A stretch of 64,000 nucleotides of DNA from Phalacrocorax aristotelis (taxonomy: Eukaryota; Chordata; Aves; Suliformes; Phalacrocoracidae). The notes under the pieces were generated by a model. It saw nothing but the letters and a program-made list of their open reading frames with translations. It made no database searches and was not told the DNA's origin. The stretch is from positions 1 to 64,000 of the forward strand of contig NW_027441247.1 in the NCBI RefSeq assembly GCF_949628215.1, given 5' to 3'. The translations under genes and the position numbers were made by a program. Shown here one piece after another: positions 19,301 to 37,126 of this stretch (within the stretch, counting starts at the first letter, position 1; each line of letters opens with the position of its first letter).

Positions 19301-21056
19301 CCTCTGTCTTCACATCTGGGTCTCTGGGGGCTGTTCTGTGGCTTTCTGGGCACCCAACATCTGGATTGGAGGTGTCCTCCTCCACATCTGTATCACTATC
19401 CACCATGAGCATCTGATGACCCTTTTGAGAACCTTGAACACCTGCATTTCGCGTCTCCACCTCAACAGTCTGGGTTTTCGGTACGTTTTGGTTCATTCGA
19501 TGGCTTTTAGGGTACTCAACATCTGGATCGGCTCCATTCTCCTCCACATCTGTATCACTGTCCACCACAAGCATCTGAGTTCCCATTTGTGAACCTTCAA
19601 CATCTGCATTTTGTGTCCCCATCTCGATATTTTTGTCTTTTGGTACATTTTGGGTTGTTTGACGGGGTTTAGTGTATCCAACATCTGGATTGGCTCCGTT
19701 CTCCTCCACATCTGTATCGCTGTCCACGATCAGTGCCCGACGCTCATTTTTGGGCCCTTCAACAGCTGAGTTTTTCTCTGTCTCCACATCTGTATCGCTG
19801 TCCCCAAGTCTCCAGCATCCATTTTCGGGACCGCCAACATCTGGATTTGGGGGCTCCATCTCCACACCTGGATTTTTTTGCATGTTTGGGGCCGTTCTAC
19901 GTATTTCTGGGCGCCCAACATCTGGAAGGTCCTCAGCCTCCTCCACATCGGTGTCACTGTCCACCACAAGCATCTGGGATTTGTTGTTAGCACCCCCAAC
20001 ATCTGGATTTGGGGCCCTTTCCTCCACATCTGGATTGCTGCTCACCTCCAGGGCAACTCGGTGGCAGTTTGGGTGAAAAAGAGCAGTTTCTGGGGGCACT
20101 TTGACATCTGTCTCAACATCGAGAGTCAGGTTGCTGCCTTGCAAACATTTCACATCTGGATTCACAACCTTTTGGGGGTTCAGAGAGTGATTTGGGGGCG
20201 GAACATCTGGAATAGCCATTTTTCTCCCCACATCTGGATCTGGGGCTGTTTGGGGGCCGAAACAGCGCTTTTTGGGTCCTCTGCCATCCAGATCCGGGCA
20301 GGGCGAGGCCATACCCGGGCGGTGGCCTGGCGCGGGGGTGTGGCGACGTTTTCGGGGGCCTCGAACATCTGGGCAAACATCTGTCTCCTCCGAGTCGCTG
20401 CAGGGTGCGGGGGGACACACACATACACGTTGGGAATCGGGGTCTGCCCCATGGACCCAGGCATCCAGGCTCACCCCTGAGGGACCCACACACCGGGGTC
20501 CCACCTACCTCTCTGGCACGACTCGGGGTGACGCAGCGTCTCTGAGGGGAGGGCCTGGGGGAGCGGGGCACAGGTTATTATTGTAGGGCCTACAATAACC
20601 CCAGAGGGTCCTATAAGATCCGGGCTCACCCCTTTCCGCTCCCCACCTCCACATCTCGGTGGCTGCTACGATAACACACCACCGGTGTTTCTGTAGGCCC
20701 TACCGTAACCCCCACCTTGTTGTGTTTCTGTAGGCCCTACGATAACAGGGTGTTTCCCCGCGCCCCCCCCGAGCCGTCCTCGCACACTCACGCCAGTGTG
20801 GCTCGTCGTCCTCCGAGTCGCTGGCGAGGGGGCGTCCCCGCTCCAGTCCCTGCCCTGAGGAGGACCCAGGCATTGGGGGGGGGGTGTGTGTGTCTGCAGG
20901 ACACACCCCCCCTCCATAGGGACCCAGGTGTCCGGGAGCGCCCCCCGCTACACCCCACCTCCCTCCAAGGGGGCCAGGAGGGGACTCCGATACCCAGCGG
21001 GGGGACCTACCTGTACCCCCCAGGGTGCTGAGGCCTCGGCGACGCCTTCGCTGCAT
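7106..21056 (-). CDS. MDC1: MDC1, mediator of DNA damage checkpoint protein 1
   Basis: Nuclear adaptor that reads phosphorylated H2AX at double-strand breaks and recruits NBS1 and RNF8. Inferred coding exons, 5' to 3' on the - strand: 21056-21011, 20854-20792, 20541-20505, 20397-17936, 16652-16596, 16480-16278, 16178-15945, 15678-15604, 14043-13858, 13461-13336, 10780-10670, 7318-7106. All junctions are GT-AG, phases agree, and the sum is 3813 nt (1270 residues). Order: basic start ([14 protein letters not shown]), acidic DSEDDE, 13 SDTD motifs, two TQxF motifs (TQSF, TQPF), an acidic run, a basic RRSxRL region, then tandem [53 protein letters not shown] keeps the Arg and Lys that hold the H2AX tail in human MDC1. 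No FHA domain or PST repeats are seen; human MDC1 is about 2089 residues. The first three short exons are the least certain. Confidence 0.9.
7500..8930 (-). repeat. 78-bp minisatellite in the last MDC1 intron
   Basis: About 17 units of 78 bp include CCCCCTAACCTGCCCCCAGG and CCAATGGCACCCCCCAATCC. The + strand is C-rich, so the MDC1 transcript is G-rich here. Open frames through it are repeat artefacts. Confidence 0.9.
9160..10490 (-). repeat. 30-bp minisatellite in the last MDC1 intron
   Basis: About 43 units of 30-32 bp: CCCCTCGATGGCTTTGGGAC plus CCCCCAAGT, with CTCCATGGATTTGGGAC variants arranged in higher-order blocks. It directly follows the 78-bp array in the same intron. Confidence 0.9.
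10670..10780 (-). CDS. MDC1: MDC1 exon, start of second BRCT repeat
   Basis: This 111-bp phase-0 exon encodes [20 protein letters not shown] and [16 protein letters not shown], aligned with human [20 protein letters not shown] and SCCGGTYLPSMPRSY. The acceptor is TGTCCCCAG and the donor is GTGAGG. Confidence 0.92.
11280..13330 (-). repeat. 21-bp minisatellite in an MDC1 intron
   Basis: Close to a hundred units of GGGAAGGGCTGGGGACAGTTT occur with 10-11-bp insertions (GGGACAGTTT, GGTTGGGGACA). It occupies nearly the whole intron 10781-13335. The transcript strand is pyrimidine-rich. Open frames on both strands are artefacts. Confidence 0.92.
13336..13461 (-). CDS. MDC1: MDC1 exon, end of first BRCT repeat and linker
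   Basis: This 126-bp phase-0 exon reads [20 protein letters not shown] then [20 protein letters not shown]. It matches human [31 protein letters not shown]. The acceptor is GTGTCCCCAG and the donor is CAG/GTGACT. Confidence 0.92.
13858..14043 (-). CDS. MDC1: MDC1 exon, first BRCT repeat
   Basis: This 186-bp phase-0 exon encodes [20 protein letters not shown] through [20 protein letters not shown] to TPEWLHK. The human equivalent begins [20 protein letters not shown]. Its 5' boundary (GTCCTCAG/GTGCTG) is the source of the adjoining 73-bp array. Confidence 0.93.
14044..15352 (-). repeat. 73-bp minisatellite containing copies of the MDC1 BRCT exon boundary
   Basis: About 18 units of exactly 73 bp. 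On the - strand each contains GTCCCCAG followed by GTGCTGTTCACGGGGGTGGT, that is an acceptor-like sequence plus the first roughly 25 bases of the exon at 13858-14043 (QVLFTGVV). The most distal copy, near 15330-15352, is the most diverged. Confidence 0.93.
15604..15678 (-). CDS. MDC1: MDC1 exon preceding the BRCT domain
   Basis: This 75-bp phase-0 exon encodes [18 protein letters not shown] then PSSTPPK. It occupies the position of the human linker that ends NQESTAPK immediately before VLFTGVV. The acceptor is CCCCCTAG and the donor is GTACTG. Confidence 0.8.
15945..16178 (-). CDS. MDC1: MDC1 exon, basic Pro-rich region
   Basis: This 234-bp phase-0 exon encodes [18 protein letters not shown] and later [18 protein letters not shown], ending in SKRQAQ. 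Basic RRSxRL repeats suit the nuclear, poorly structured linker of MDC1. Boundaries rest on phase agreement and consensus sites (CCCCCAG acceptor, GTGGGT donor). Confidence 0.7.
16278..16480 (-). CDS. MDC1: MDC1 exon with TQPF motif and acidic run
   Basis: Reads [18 protein letters not shown], then about ten Glu, then [18 protein letters not shown] and an end at GGE before GTGAGT. The TQxF motif is the known type phosphorylated by ATM and bound by the RNF8 FHA domain. Phases 1 to 0 fit both neighbours. Confidence 0.78.
16520..17930 (-). repeat. Minisatellite GGGACCCAGGCATCTGGGAAA in MDC1 introns
   Basis: Degenerate units of about 20-25 bp (GGGACCCAGGTGTCCAGG, GGACCCAGGTATTCGGGG) flank and partly surround the small exon 16596-16652. 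GGACTCAGGTGTCCAGGAAA recurs in larger blocks. Confidence 0.85.
16596..16652 (-). CDS. MDC1: MDC1 exon with TQSF motif
   Basis: This 57-bp exon encodes [19 protein letters not shown] and has phase 1 at both ends, which joins the SDTD exon (phase 1) to the TQPF exon (phase 1). It sits inside a minisatellite but is not repetitive. Confidence 0.75.
17936..20397 (-). CDS. MDC1: MDC1 large exon with 13 SDTD motifs
   Basis: This 2462-bp exon is open throughout, from [13 protein letters not shown] to SDTDTEG. I count 13 SDTD tetrapeptides, most as VDSDTDVEE. In human MDC1 six such CK2-phosphorylated motifs bind NBS1. Between them a second motif, [N/D]PDV[G/E], recurs about 30 times. It is acidic, lacks predicted folds, and is bounded by CCCTGCAG and GGGTAAAT. 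Confidence 0.92.
20505..20541 (-). CDS. MDC1: MDC1 small N-terminal exon (tentative)
   Basis: A candidate 37-bp exon ([12 protein letters not shown]) follows CCCCTCAG. The inner donor (AG/GTAGGT at 20509) would break phase with the SDTD exon. The donor four bases further (TAG/GTGGGA) keeps it, so I chose that one. Confidence 0.5.
20578..20598 (+). repeat. 10-bp inverted repeat TTATTGTAGG/CCTACAATAA
   Basis: Perfect 10-bp arms flank one central base in an MDC1 intron. Two further TGTAGGCCCTAC half-palindromes lie near 20693 and 20731. Confidence 0.7.
20792..20854 (-). CDS. MDC1: MDC1 small acidic N-terminal exon (tentative)
   Basis: A 63-bp exon between CCTCCTCAG and GTGAGTGTG encodes [20 protein letters not shown]. 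The acidic serine motif resembles the AEDSEEE that follows the FHA domain in human MDC1. Its phase agrees with the start exon. Confidence 0.6.
21011..21056 (-). CDS. MDC1: MDC1 start exon, [14 protein letters not shown]
   Basis: The ATG is preceded by CCCCTCAGACC, so an untranslated exon lies upstream. Only 15 codons precede the donor GTAGGT. No FHA coding sequence is seen between here and TUBB, so either this protein lacks the FHA or those exons are missing. Confidence 0.5.
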
Positions 21057-21099
21057 GGTCTGAGGGGGGGGGAACAACTGCCCCACAGAAACAACTGCC

Positions 21100-21910
21100 C
21101 TCCCCCCGGCCCCCAAGTGCCCCCCAGTCCCTAAGCACCCCCCAAACTACCCCCCCTTCATCCAGAATTTTCCCCCTCAGTCACTGCTGACCCCCCAACG
21201 GCCCCCCCGGGTCCAAAGAACCCCTCCAACTAACTCCCCCATCCTCCAGATGCCCCCCTGCCAAGTGCCCCAGGGCTCCTACTGCCTCCCCTGGCTTCTA
21301 ACTGCCCCCCCCCAAACCTGTATCCTCCCCCAGGGACTCCCAAATTGCCCCAGAGAACCACAAATTACCCCAAACTGCCCTGAAAAGCCCCCCAAACTGC
21401 CGACAGGGCCCCAAAATGCCCCTTGAATACCCTAAACTGCCCCACACCCCCCCCAACTGCCCCTCGACCCCCTGCAGGTACCACAGAGACTCCCAAACTG
21501 CCCCAGGGACCCCCAAAGTGAGTCAGGGAGCCCCCCAAACTGCCGTGGAAAACCCCTAAATTGCCCCACACCACTCCCAACAGCCCTTGACCGCCTCCAA
21601 GTGCCCCAGGGACCCCCAAACTGCCCCACTGGCCCCCAAAATGCCCGAGGAACCCCCTAAACTGCCCCACACCCCTCCCAAGGGCCCCTTCACCGCCCCC
21701 AAGTGCCCCAGGGGCCCCCAAACTACCCCAGGGACCCCCCAAGTGACCCAGGGACCCCCAAACTGCCCCACACCCCTCCCAGCTGTCCCTCGACCCCCTC
21801 AAGCGCCACAGGGACGCTCAAAGTAAGTCAGGGACCCCCCAACTGCCCCACGGACTTCCAAACTATCCCAGGGACCCCCAAACTGCCCCATAAAACCCCC
21901 CAAACCGCCT
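21100..21910 (-). repeat. Degenerate CCCCAAACTGCCCCAGGGAC repeats, MDC1 first intron
   Basis: Loose units of 25-40 bp around CCCCAAACTGCCCCA and GGGACCCCCAA. No coding signal was found on either strand. Confidence 0.7.
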
Positions 21911-21931
21911 CACAAGGGGCCCCTCGCTCAC

Positions 21932-22455
21932 CCCTCCCGCGCCAGCGCCCCCATGCCCCGCCCTCCCGGCGCTATTGGCCGTCACCTCCCCGCGTCACCG
22001 CCCAACGGCTGCTCCCATTGGCAACAGCGCGCGTCCGTCCGTTCGAGAGCATAGAGAACGACCCAGAGGGTCCTCCGAGCGGGGCGGCGCGGCAGTGGGC
22101 GGTGCTACCACAGAGGGCGGCGCGCAGAGCGCCCGCCTCTAAGCCATAGAGAGGTGGCAGAGCGGCCGCAGTTGAGGGGGCGGTGCGAAGAGGGAGATGG
22201 GGGCGAGGCCTCCCGCCCGCGCCGTCCAATTGGAGAGCGGCGAGCGGGCGGTGCCGTCCAATGGGAGCGCGGGGCCGGCCGCCGCCGCGTTGTCTATATG
22301 AGGCGCCGCGGGGCCGCGGGAGCCGCCATTGTCGCCGCCGCCGCGCTCGCAACAGCGCTCCCGCCTTAAAGGGGCCGCGCCACCGTATCGCCCATCAAGA
22401 CCGGGTGGGGCCCACCGTTCCCATCACCGCGCCCAGCCCGATCCGCGCCACAACC
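21932..22455. promoter_or_regulatory. Divergent MDC1-TUBB promoter and 5' UTRs
   Basis: A GC-rich CpG-dense segment lies between a likely untranslated MDC1 exon 1 (donor GTGAGC, exon end at 21932 on the - strand) and the TUBB ATG. ATTGG boxes at 21974-21978 and 22017-22021 face MDC1. CCAAT boxes at 22226-22230 and 22258-22262 face TUBB. A TATA-like TCTATATGA at 22293-22301 and a YY1-like GCCGCCATT at 22322-22330 lie near the probable TUBB start site. The head-to-head arrangement is the same as in mammals. Confidence 0.75.
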
Positions 22456-28478
<6,023 letters not shown>

Positions 28479-28489
28479 GGGGAACGGTC

Positions 28490-29190
28490 GTCCTCGGAGA
28501 GCCCTCGTCCTTCACTGCCGCCGTCGTCGTCCTCGGAGAGCCCTCGTCCTTCGCCGTCATCGTCTTCGGAGAGCCCTTCGTCCTTCGCCGTTGTCCTTGG
28601 AGAGCCCTCGGCCTTCAGCGTCGTCGTCCTTGTCCTTCGTCATCGTCCTCGGCCTTCCTCAGCGTCCTCTGAGAGCCCTTGCTCTTCGTCATCGTCCTCA
28701 GAGAGCCCTCGGTCTTTGCTGTTGTCACCAGAAAGCACTTGGCCATCGCCGTCGTCTTTGGAGAGCCCTCGGCCTTCTTCATCATCATCATCATCCTCGG
28801 AGAGCTGTTGTCCTTCATCACGGTCACCAGAAAGCCCTCGGCCTTCACCGTCGTCACCGACAAGCTCTTGGCCTTCACCGTCGTCACCAGAAAGCTCTTG
28901 GCCTTCATCATGGTTGTCCTCGGAGCCCTTGGCCTTCACCGCTGTCATTGGAGAGCCCTTGGCCTTCATCATCATCATCTTCAGAGAGCCCAAAGCCTTT
29001 GTCATTGTCCTCGGAGAGCCCTCGGTCTTCACCGGTGTCATCACCACAGTCCTTGTCCTTCATCATGGTCACTAGAATCCTTCATCATCGTCACCAGAGA
29101 GTCCCAGGTCCTTCATCATGATCACCGAAGAGCCCTCATCCTTCACCATCATCATCGTCACCAGAGAGTCCTCGGAGCGTCCCCGTCCTT
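28490..29190 (+). repeat. Minisatellite in the TUBB 3' UTR
   Basis: About 25 units of 24-33 bp share GGAGAGCCCT and CCTTCATCATCGTC. The array begins about ten bases after the TUBB stop codon, so it is transcribed in the 3' UTR. Confidence 0.85.
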
Positions 29191-29559
29191 CGCCGCCATC
29201 TTTGTCACCGTCCCCTCCCCGATGTCACCGTCCCTTTCCGTGTCACCCCCTCCCCCCCTGCCCCTCCCCCCCCCCCCGCCGGGGGTGACATCACCACTAA
29301 ATTATTGCAGCTTCCCCGGGGAACCAATTCACCCCTTTTTCCACCCAAAAAAAAACCACCACTCCAGCTGCAGGGGTCTCCTGGGTGGCCCTGTCCCCCG
29401 TGTCCCCAACCAGGGGCTCTCCTGTCCCCTCCATGTCCCTTCCCCCCCCACCCCACCCCCCAAATCCATCCTTTTTTGGTTCGTTTTTCTCCTTTTTAAG
29501 CTTTTTTTTTTTCTCCTTTTTTTTTTTTTTTCATATTGAAAAGCCGCCCCCGGGCGAGG

Positions 29560-29565
29560 AATAAA
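29560..29565 (+). terminator. TUBB: TUBB polyadenylation signal AATAAA
   Basis: It is the first canonical signal after the TUBB stop, 1.08 kb downstream, following T-rich sequence. It implies a 3' UTR of about 1.1 kb. Confidence 0.65.
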
Positions 29566-29699
29566 CCCGGATGTAAAGCCACCACCAGGTCCCTTGTCCC
29601 CTTCTTGTCCCCCCATCACATGGGGGGGGGGGGATCCCCCACATCTCATTTGGGGTCTCCTGTGGCCCCTCAGTCCCCTCCCCCCCACCCCCTGATGTC

Positions 29700-31060
29700 C
29701 CCTTGGGGTCCCCTCCAGGTCCCCATGAGGGTCCCCCCCCATGGCCTTGGGGTCCCCCCGTCCCCTCCAGGCCCCCATGAGGGCCCCCCCCCGTGGCCTT
29801 GGGGTCCCCCCTGTCCCCTCCAGGTCCCCATGAGGGTCCCCCCCCATGGCCTTGGGGTCCCCCCTGTCCCCTCCAGGTCCCCATGAGGGTCCCCCCCCGT
29901 GGCCTTGGGGTCCCCCCTGTCCCCTCCAGGCCCCCATGAGGGTCCCCCCCCATGGCCTTGGGGTCCCCCCTGTCCCCTCCAGGTCCCCATGAGGGTCCCC
30001 CCCCATGGCCTTGGGGTCCCCCCTGTCCCCTCCAGGCCCCCATGAGGGCCCCCCCCCGTGGCCTTGGGGTCCCCCCTGTCCCCTCCAGGTCCCCATGAGG
30101 GTCCCCCCGTGGCCTTGGGGTCCCCCCTGTCCCCTCCAGGTCCCCATGAGGGTCCCCCCGTGGCCTTGGGGTCCCCCCTGTCCCCTCCAGGTCCCCATGA
30201 GGGTCCCCCCGTGGCCTTGGGGTCCCCCCTGTCCCCTCCAGGTCCCCATGAGGGTCCCCCCGTGGCCTTGGGGTCCCCCCTGTCCCCTCCAGGTCCCCAT
30301 GAGGGTCCCCCCCCATGGCCTTGGGGTCCCCCCTGTCCCCTCCAGGTCCCCATGAGGGTCCCCCCGTGGCCTTGGGGTCCCCCCTGTCCCCTCCAGGCCC
30401 CCATGAGGGTCCCCCCCCATGGCCTTGGGGTCCCCCCTGTCCCCTCCAGGTCCCCATGAGGGTCCCCCCGTGGCCTTGGGGTCCCCCCTGTCCCCTCCAG
30501 GTCCCCATGAGGGTCCCCCCCCATGGCCTTGGGGTCCCCCCTGTCCCCTCCAGGTCCCCATGAGGGTCCCCCCCCATGGCCTTGGGGTCCCCTCCAGGTC
30601 CCCATGAGGGTCCCCCCCCGTGGCCTAGGGGTCCCCTCCAGGTCCCCATGAGGGTCCCCCCCCATGGCCTTGGGGTCCCCCCTGTCCCCTCCAGGTCCCC
30701 ATGAGGGTCCCCCCCCATGGCCTTGGGGTCCCCCCTGTCCCCTCCAGGCCCCCATGAGGGCCCCCCCCCGTGGCCTTGGGGTCCCCCCTGTCCCCTCCAG
30801 GTCCCCATGAGGGCCCCCCCCGTGGCCTTGGGGTCCCCCCTGTCCCCTCCAGGTCCCCATGAGGGCCCCCCCCCGTGGCCTTGGGGTCCCCCCTGTCCCC
30901 TCCAGGTCCCCATGAGGGCCCCCCCCATGGCCTTGGGGTCCCCCCTGTCCCCTCCAGGTCCCCATGAGGGCCCCCCCCCCATGGCTTTGGGGTCCCCCCT
31001 GTCCCCTCCAGGTCCCCATGAGGGTCCCCCCCCATGGCCTTGGGGTCCCCGGGGGGGGGG
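29700..31060 (+). repeat. 52-54-bp minisatellite between TUBB and RPS5
   Basis: About 25 units contain CATGGCCTTGGGGTCCCCCC then TGTCCCCTCCAGGTCCCCAT. C-run length varies between units. The long open frames across it are artefacts. Confidence 0.92.
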
Positions 31061-31233
31061 GACACGTCCCACCTGTGTCCCCCCCTTGTCCTTGGGGTCC
31101 CCCCATCCTCCAGGTTCGGATGAGGGGGGGTGGGGGTCCCCCACCTGTGTCCCCCCCACCTCTAGATGTCCCCATGGGGGGGGGGGGGGGCGGGTTGCTA
31201 TGTCCCCTTCAGAGACCCCCCCCCCCCAAGTCG

Positions 31234-31433
31234 NNNNNNNNNNNNNNNNNNNNNNNNNNNNNNNNNNNNNNNNNNNNNNNNNNNNNNNNNNNNNNNNNNN
31301 NNNNNNNNNNNNNNNNNNNNNNNNNNNNNNNNNNNNNNNNNNNNNNNNNNNNNNNNNNNNNNNNNNNNNNNNNNNNNNNNNNNNNNNNNNNNNNNNNNNN
31401 NNNNNNNNNNNNNNNNNNNNNNNNNNNNNNNNN
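31234..31433. other. Assembly gap of 200 Ns
   Basis: Exactly 200 Ns separate two different minisatellites. The round number indicates a placeholder whose true size is unknown. The RPS5 promoter or first exon may be affected. Confidence 0.98.
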
Positions 31434-31965
31434 ATACTGGGAGCCCCCACCACATGCGAGGTGCTCCCGGAGCCCTCCCAGTTTATACTGGGAGCCCCCC
31501 CCCGCCCGCGAGGTGCTCCCGGAGCCCTCCCAGTTTATACTGGGAGCCCCCACCACATGCGAGGTGCTCCCGGAGCCCTCCCAGTTTATACTGGGAGCCC
31601 ACCCCCCCGCCCGCGAGGTGCTCCCGGAGCCCTCCCAGTTTATACTGGGAGCCCCCACCACATGCGAGGTGCTCCTGGAGCCCTCCCAGTTTATACTGGG
31701 AGCCCCCACCACATGCGAGGTGCTCCCGGAGCCCTCCCAGTTTATACTGGGAGCCCCCCCCCGCCCGCGAGGTGCTCCCGGAGCCCTCCCAGTTTATACT
31801 GGGAGCCCCCCCCCGCCCGCGAGGTGCTCCCGGAGCCCTCCCAGTTTATACTGGGAGCCCCCACCACATGCGAGGTGCTCCTGGAGCCCTCCCAGTTTAT
31901 ACTGGGAGCCCCCCACCCGCCCGCGAGGTGCTCCCGGAGCCCTCCCAGTTCATACTGGGAATGGC
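31434..31965 (+). repeat. 51-57-bp minisatellite with near-palindromic box, upstream of RPS5
   Basis: About ten units contain CCCAGTTTATACTGGGAGCC then GCGAGGTGCTCCCGGAGC. The right edge decays into unique DNA at about 31965 and the left edge is cut by the gap. Confidence 0.9.
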
Positions 31966-32039
31966 ATTTGAGCTCACCGGGGGCCTGTAAATGCTTCCTT
32001 TTTCCTTCTAATTAAAGAACCTTGATCCAGAGCCCCTAA

Positions 32040-36172
<4,133 letters not shown>

Positions 36173-36174
36173 TA

Positions 36175-36180
36175 AATAAA
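36175..36180 (+). terminator. RPS5: RPS5 polyadenylation signal AATAAA
   Basis: It lies 35 bases after the stop codon, giving the very short 3' UTR expected of a ribosomal-protein gene. Confidence 0.88.
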
Positions 36181-36526
36181 AGTCACTCATTCAGTGTCCC
36201 CCCCCCTCCTTGGTCCTCCCTGTTCTGTGGGGCTGGGGGTGGGGACACACACGCCGTTGGGGTTCGATGCTTTTTTGGGGGGGGGGGGGGGGTGTCCCAA
36301 ATGTGGGTAGCGGAGCCCGGGGTACGGCTCCGTGTCCTCTTTGTGCCCCCCAGCCACATCCCCAGGCCTGACCTGCCTCATTCCTTCCCCCTGGGCAAGA
36401 CTGGGGTGCTCCCCTGCTGCCGTGCCCCCCCCCCCTTTTTGTTTTTGCACCCTGTTTTCCCTCTCGGGGCGGGGGGAAGCGGTGCCCGGTACCGGGGAGG
36501 GGCAGAAGGCGGAAGAAAAGATCAGG

Positions 36527-36774
36527 ATAAATAGAGCCGGGACGGATCCAGCACCTCCCCACGGCGCGGGGGCCGCGGGATCTGCCCTGGAAACCAGCTC
36601 CGTGGTGGGCCGAGACCCCCCCGCCAAGGCCAGCCGTGGGGTTTGGGGGTGCTCCCCGAACGCGGGGGGTGACGGGACAGTCCCCCCTGTCCCCCCCCCC
36701 CTCTGCTCACGCGGGCAGGGCACCGTTCTCCTCTTCCTCCTCCTCCTCGATCCCGGCACCACCGGTTGTACTCG
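36527..36774 (+). promoter_or_regulatory. Likely promoter and first (untranslated) exon of the RNF225-like gene
   Basis: A TATA-like ATAAATA at 36527-36533 lies in GC-rich DNA. A strong donor (CTCG/GTGAGC) follows at 36774 and an acceptor (TCCGTCCAG) at 37099 just before the coding exon. The exon limits are inferred. Confidence 0.45.
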
Positions 36775-37126
36775 GTGAGCTCCGACCGCCGCAACACTCG
36801 GGGTACAGGTGAGATTGGGGCGGGGGGAGACAATCTGAGCCCCCCCCCAAGTTGGGGGGCGGCAGCTTGGGGGGCTGGGAGAGCGGGCGCGACTGCTGGT
36901 ACTTCCACCTTGAAGGTTAGACACCCCCAAAATATTTGGGGGGGGGGGCGGGGGGGGGGGGTTTGGTATCTCCAACTGGGGGTTCTTGGCACTGTAGGGT
37001 GGGTGGGGGTGTGGATTTTGGGGGTGATTTGGCTCGGGTACCCCAACCCTACGCCGAGGGTTGCCGCTGGGTAATCACCGTGTCCTCCTTTCCGTCCAGC
37101 CAGGGACGACCGCGGGTGTCACCGCC

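Noticed and set aside
36187-37046. Several overlapping open frames of 120-260 codons around the RNF225-like promoter
   Set aside because: GC-rich shadows with no domain, conservation cue or splice logic; they overlap the inferred promoter and first exon.
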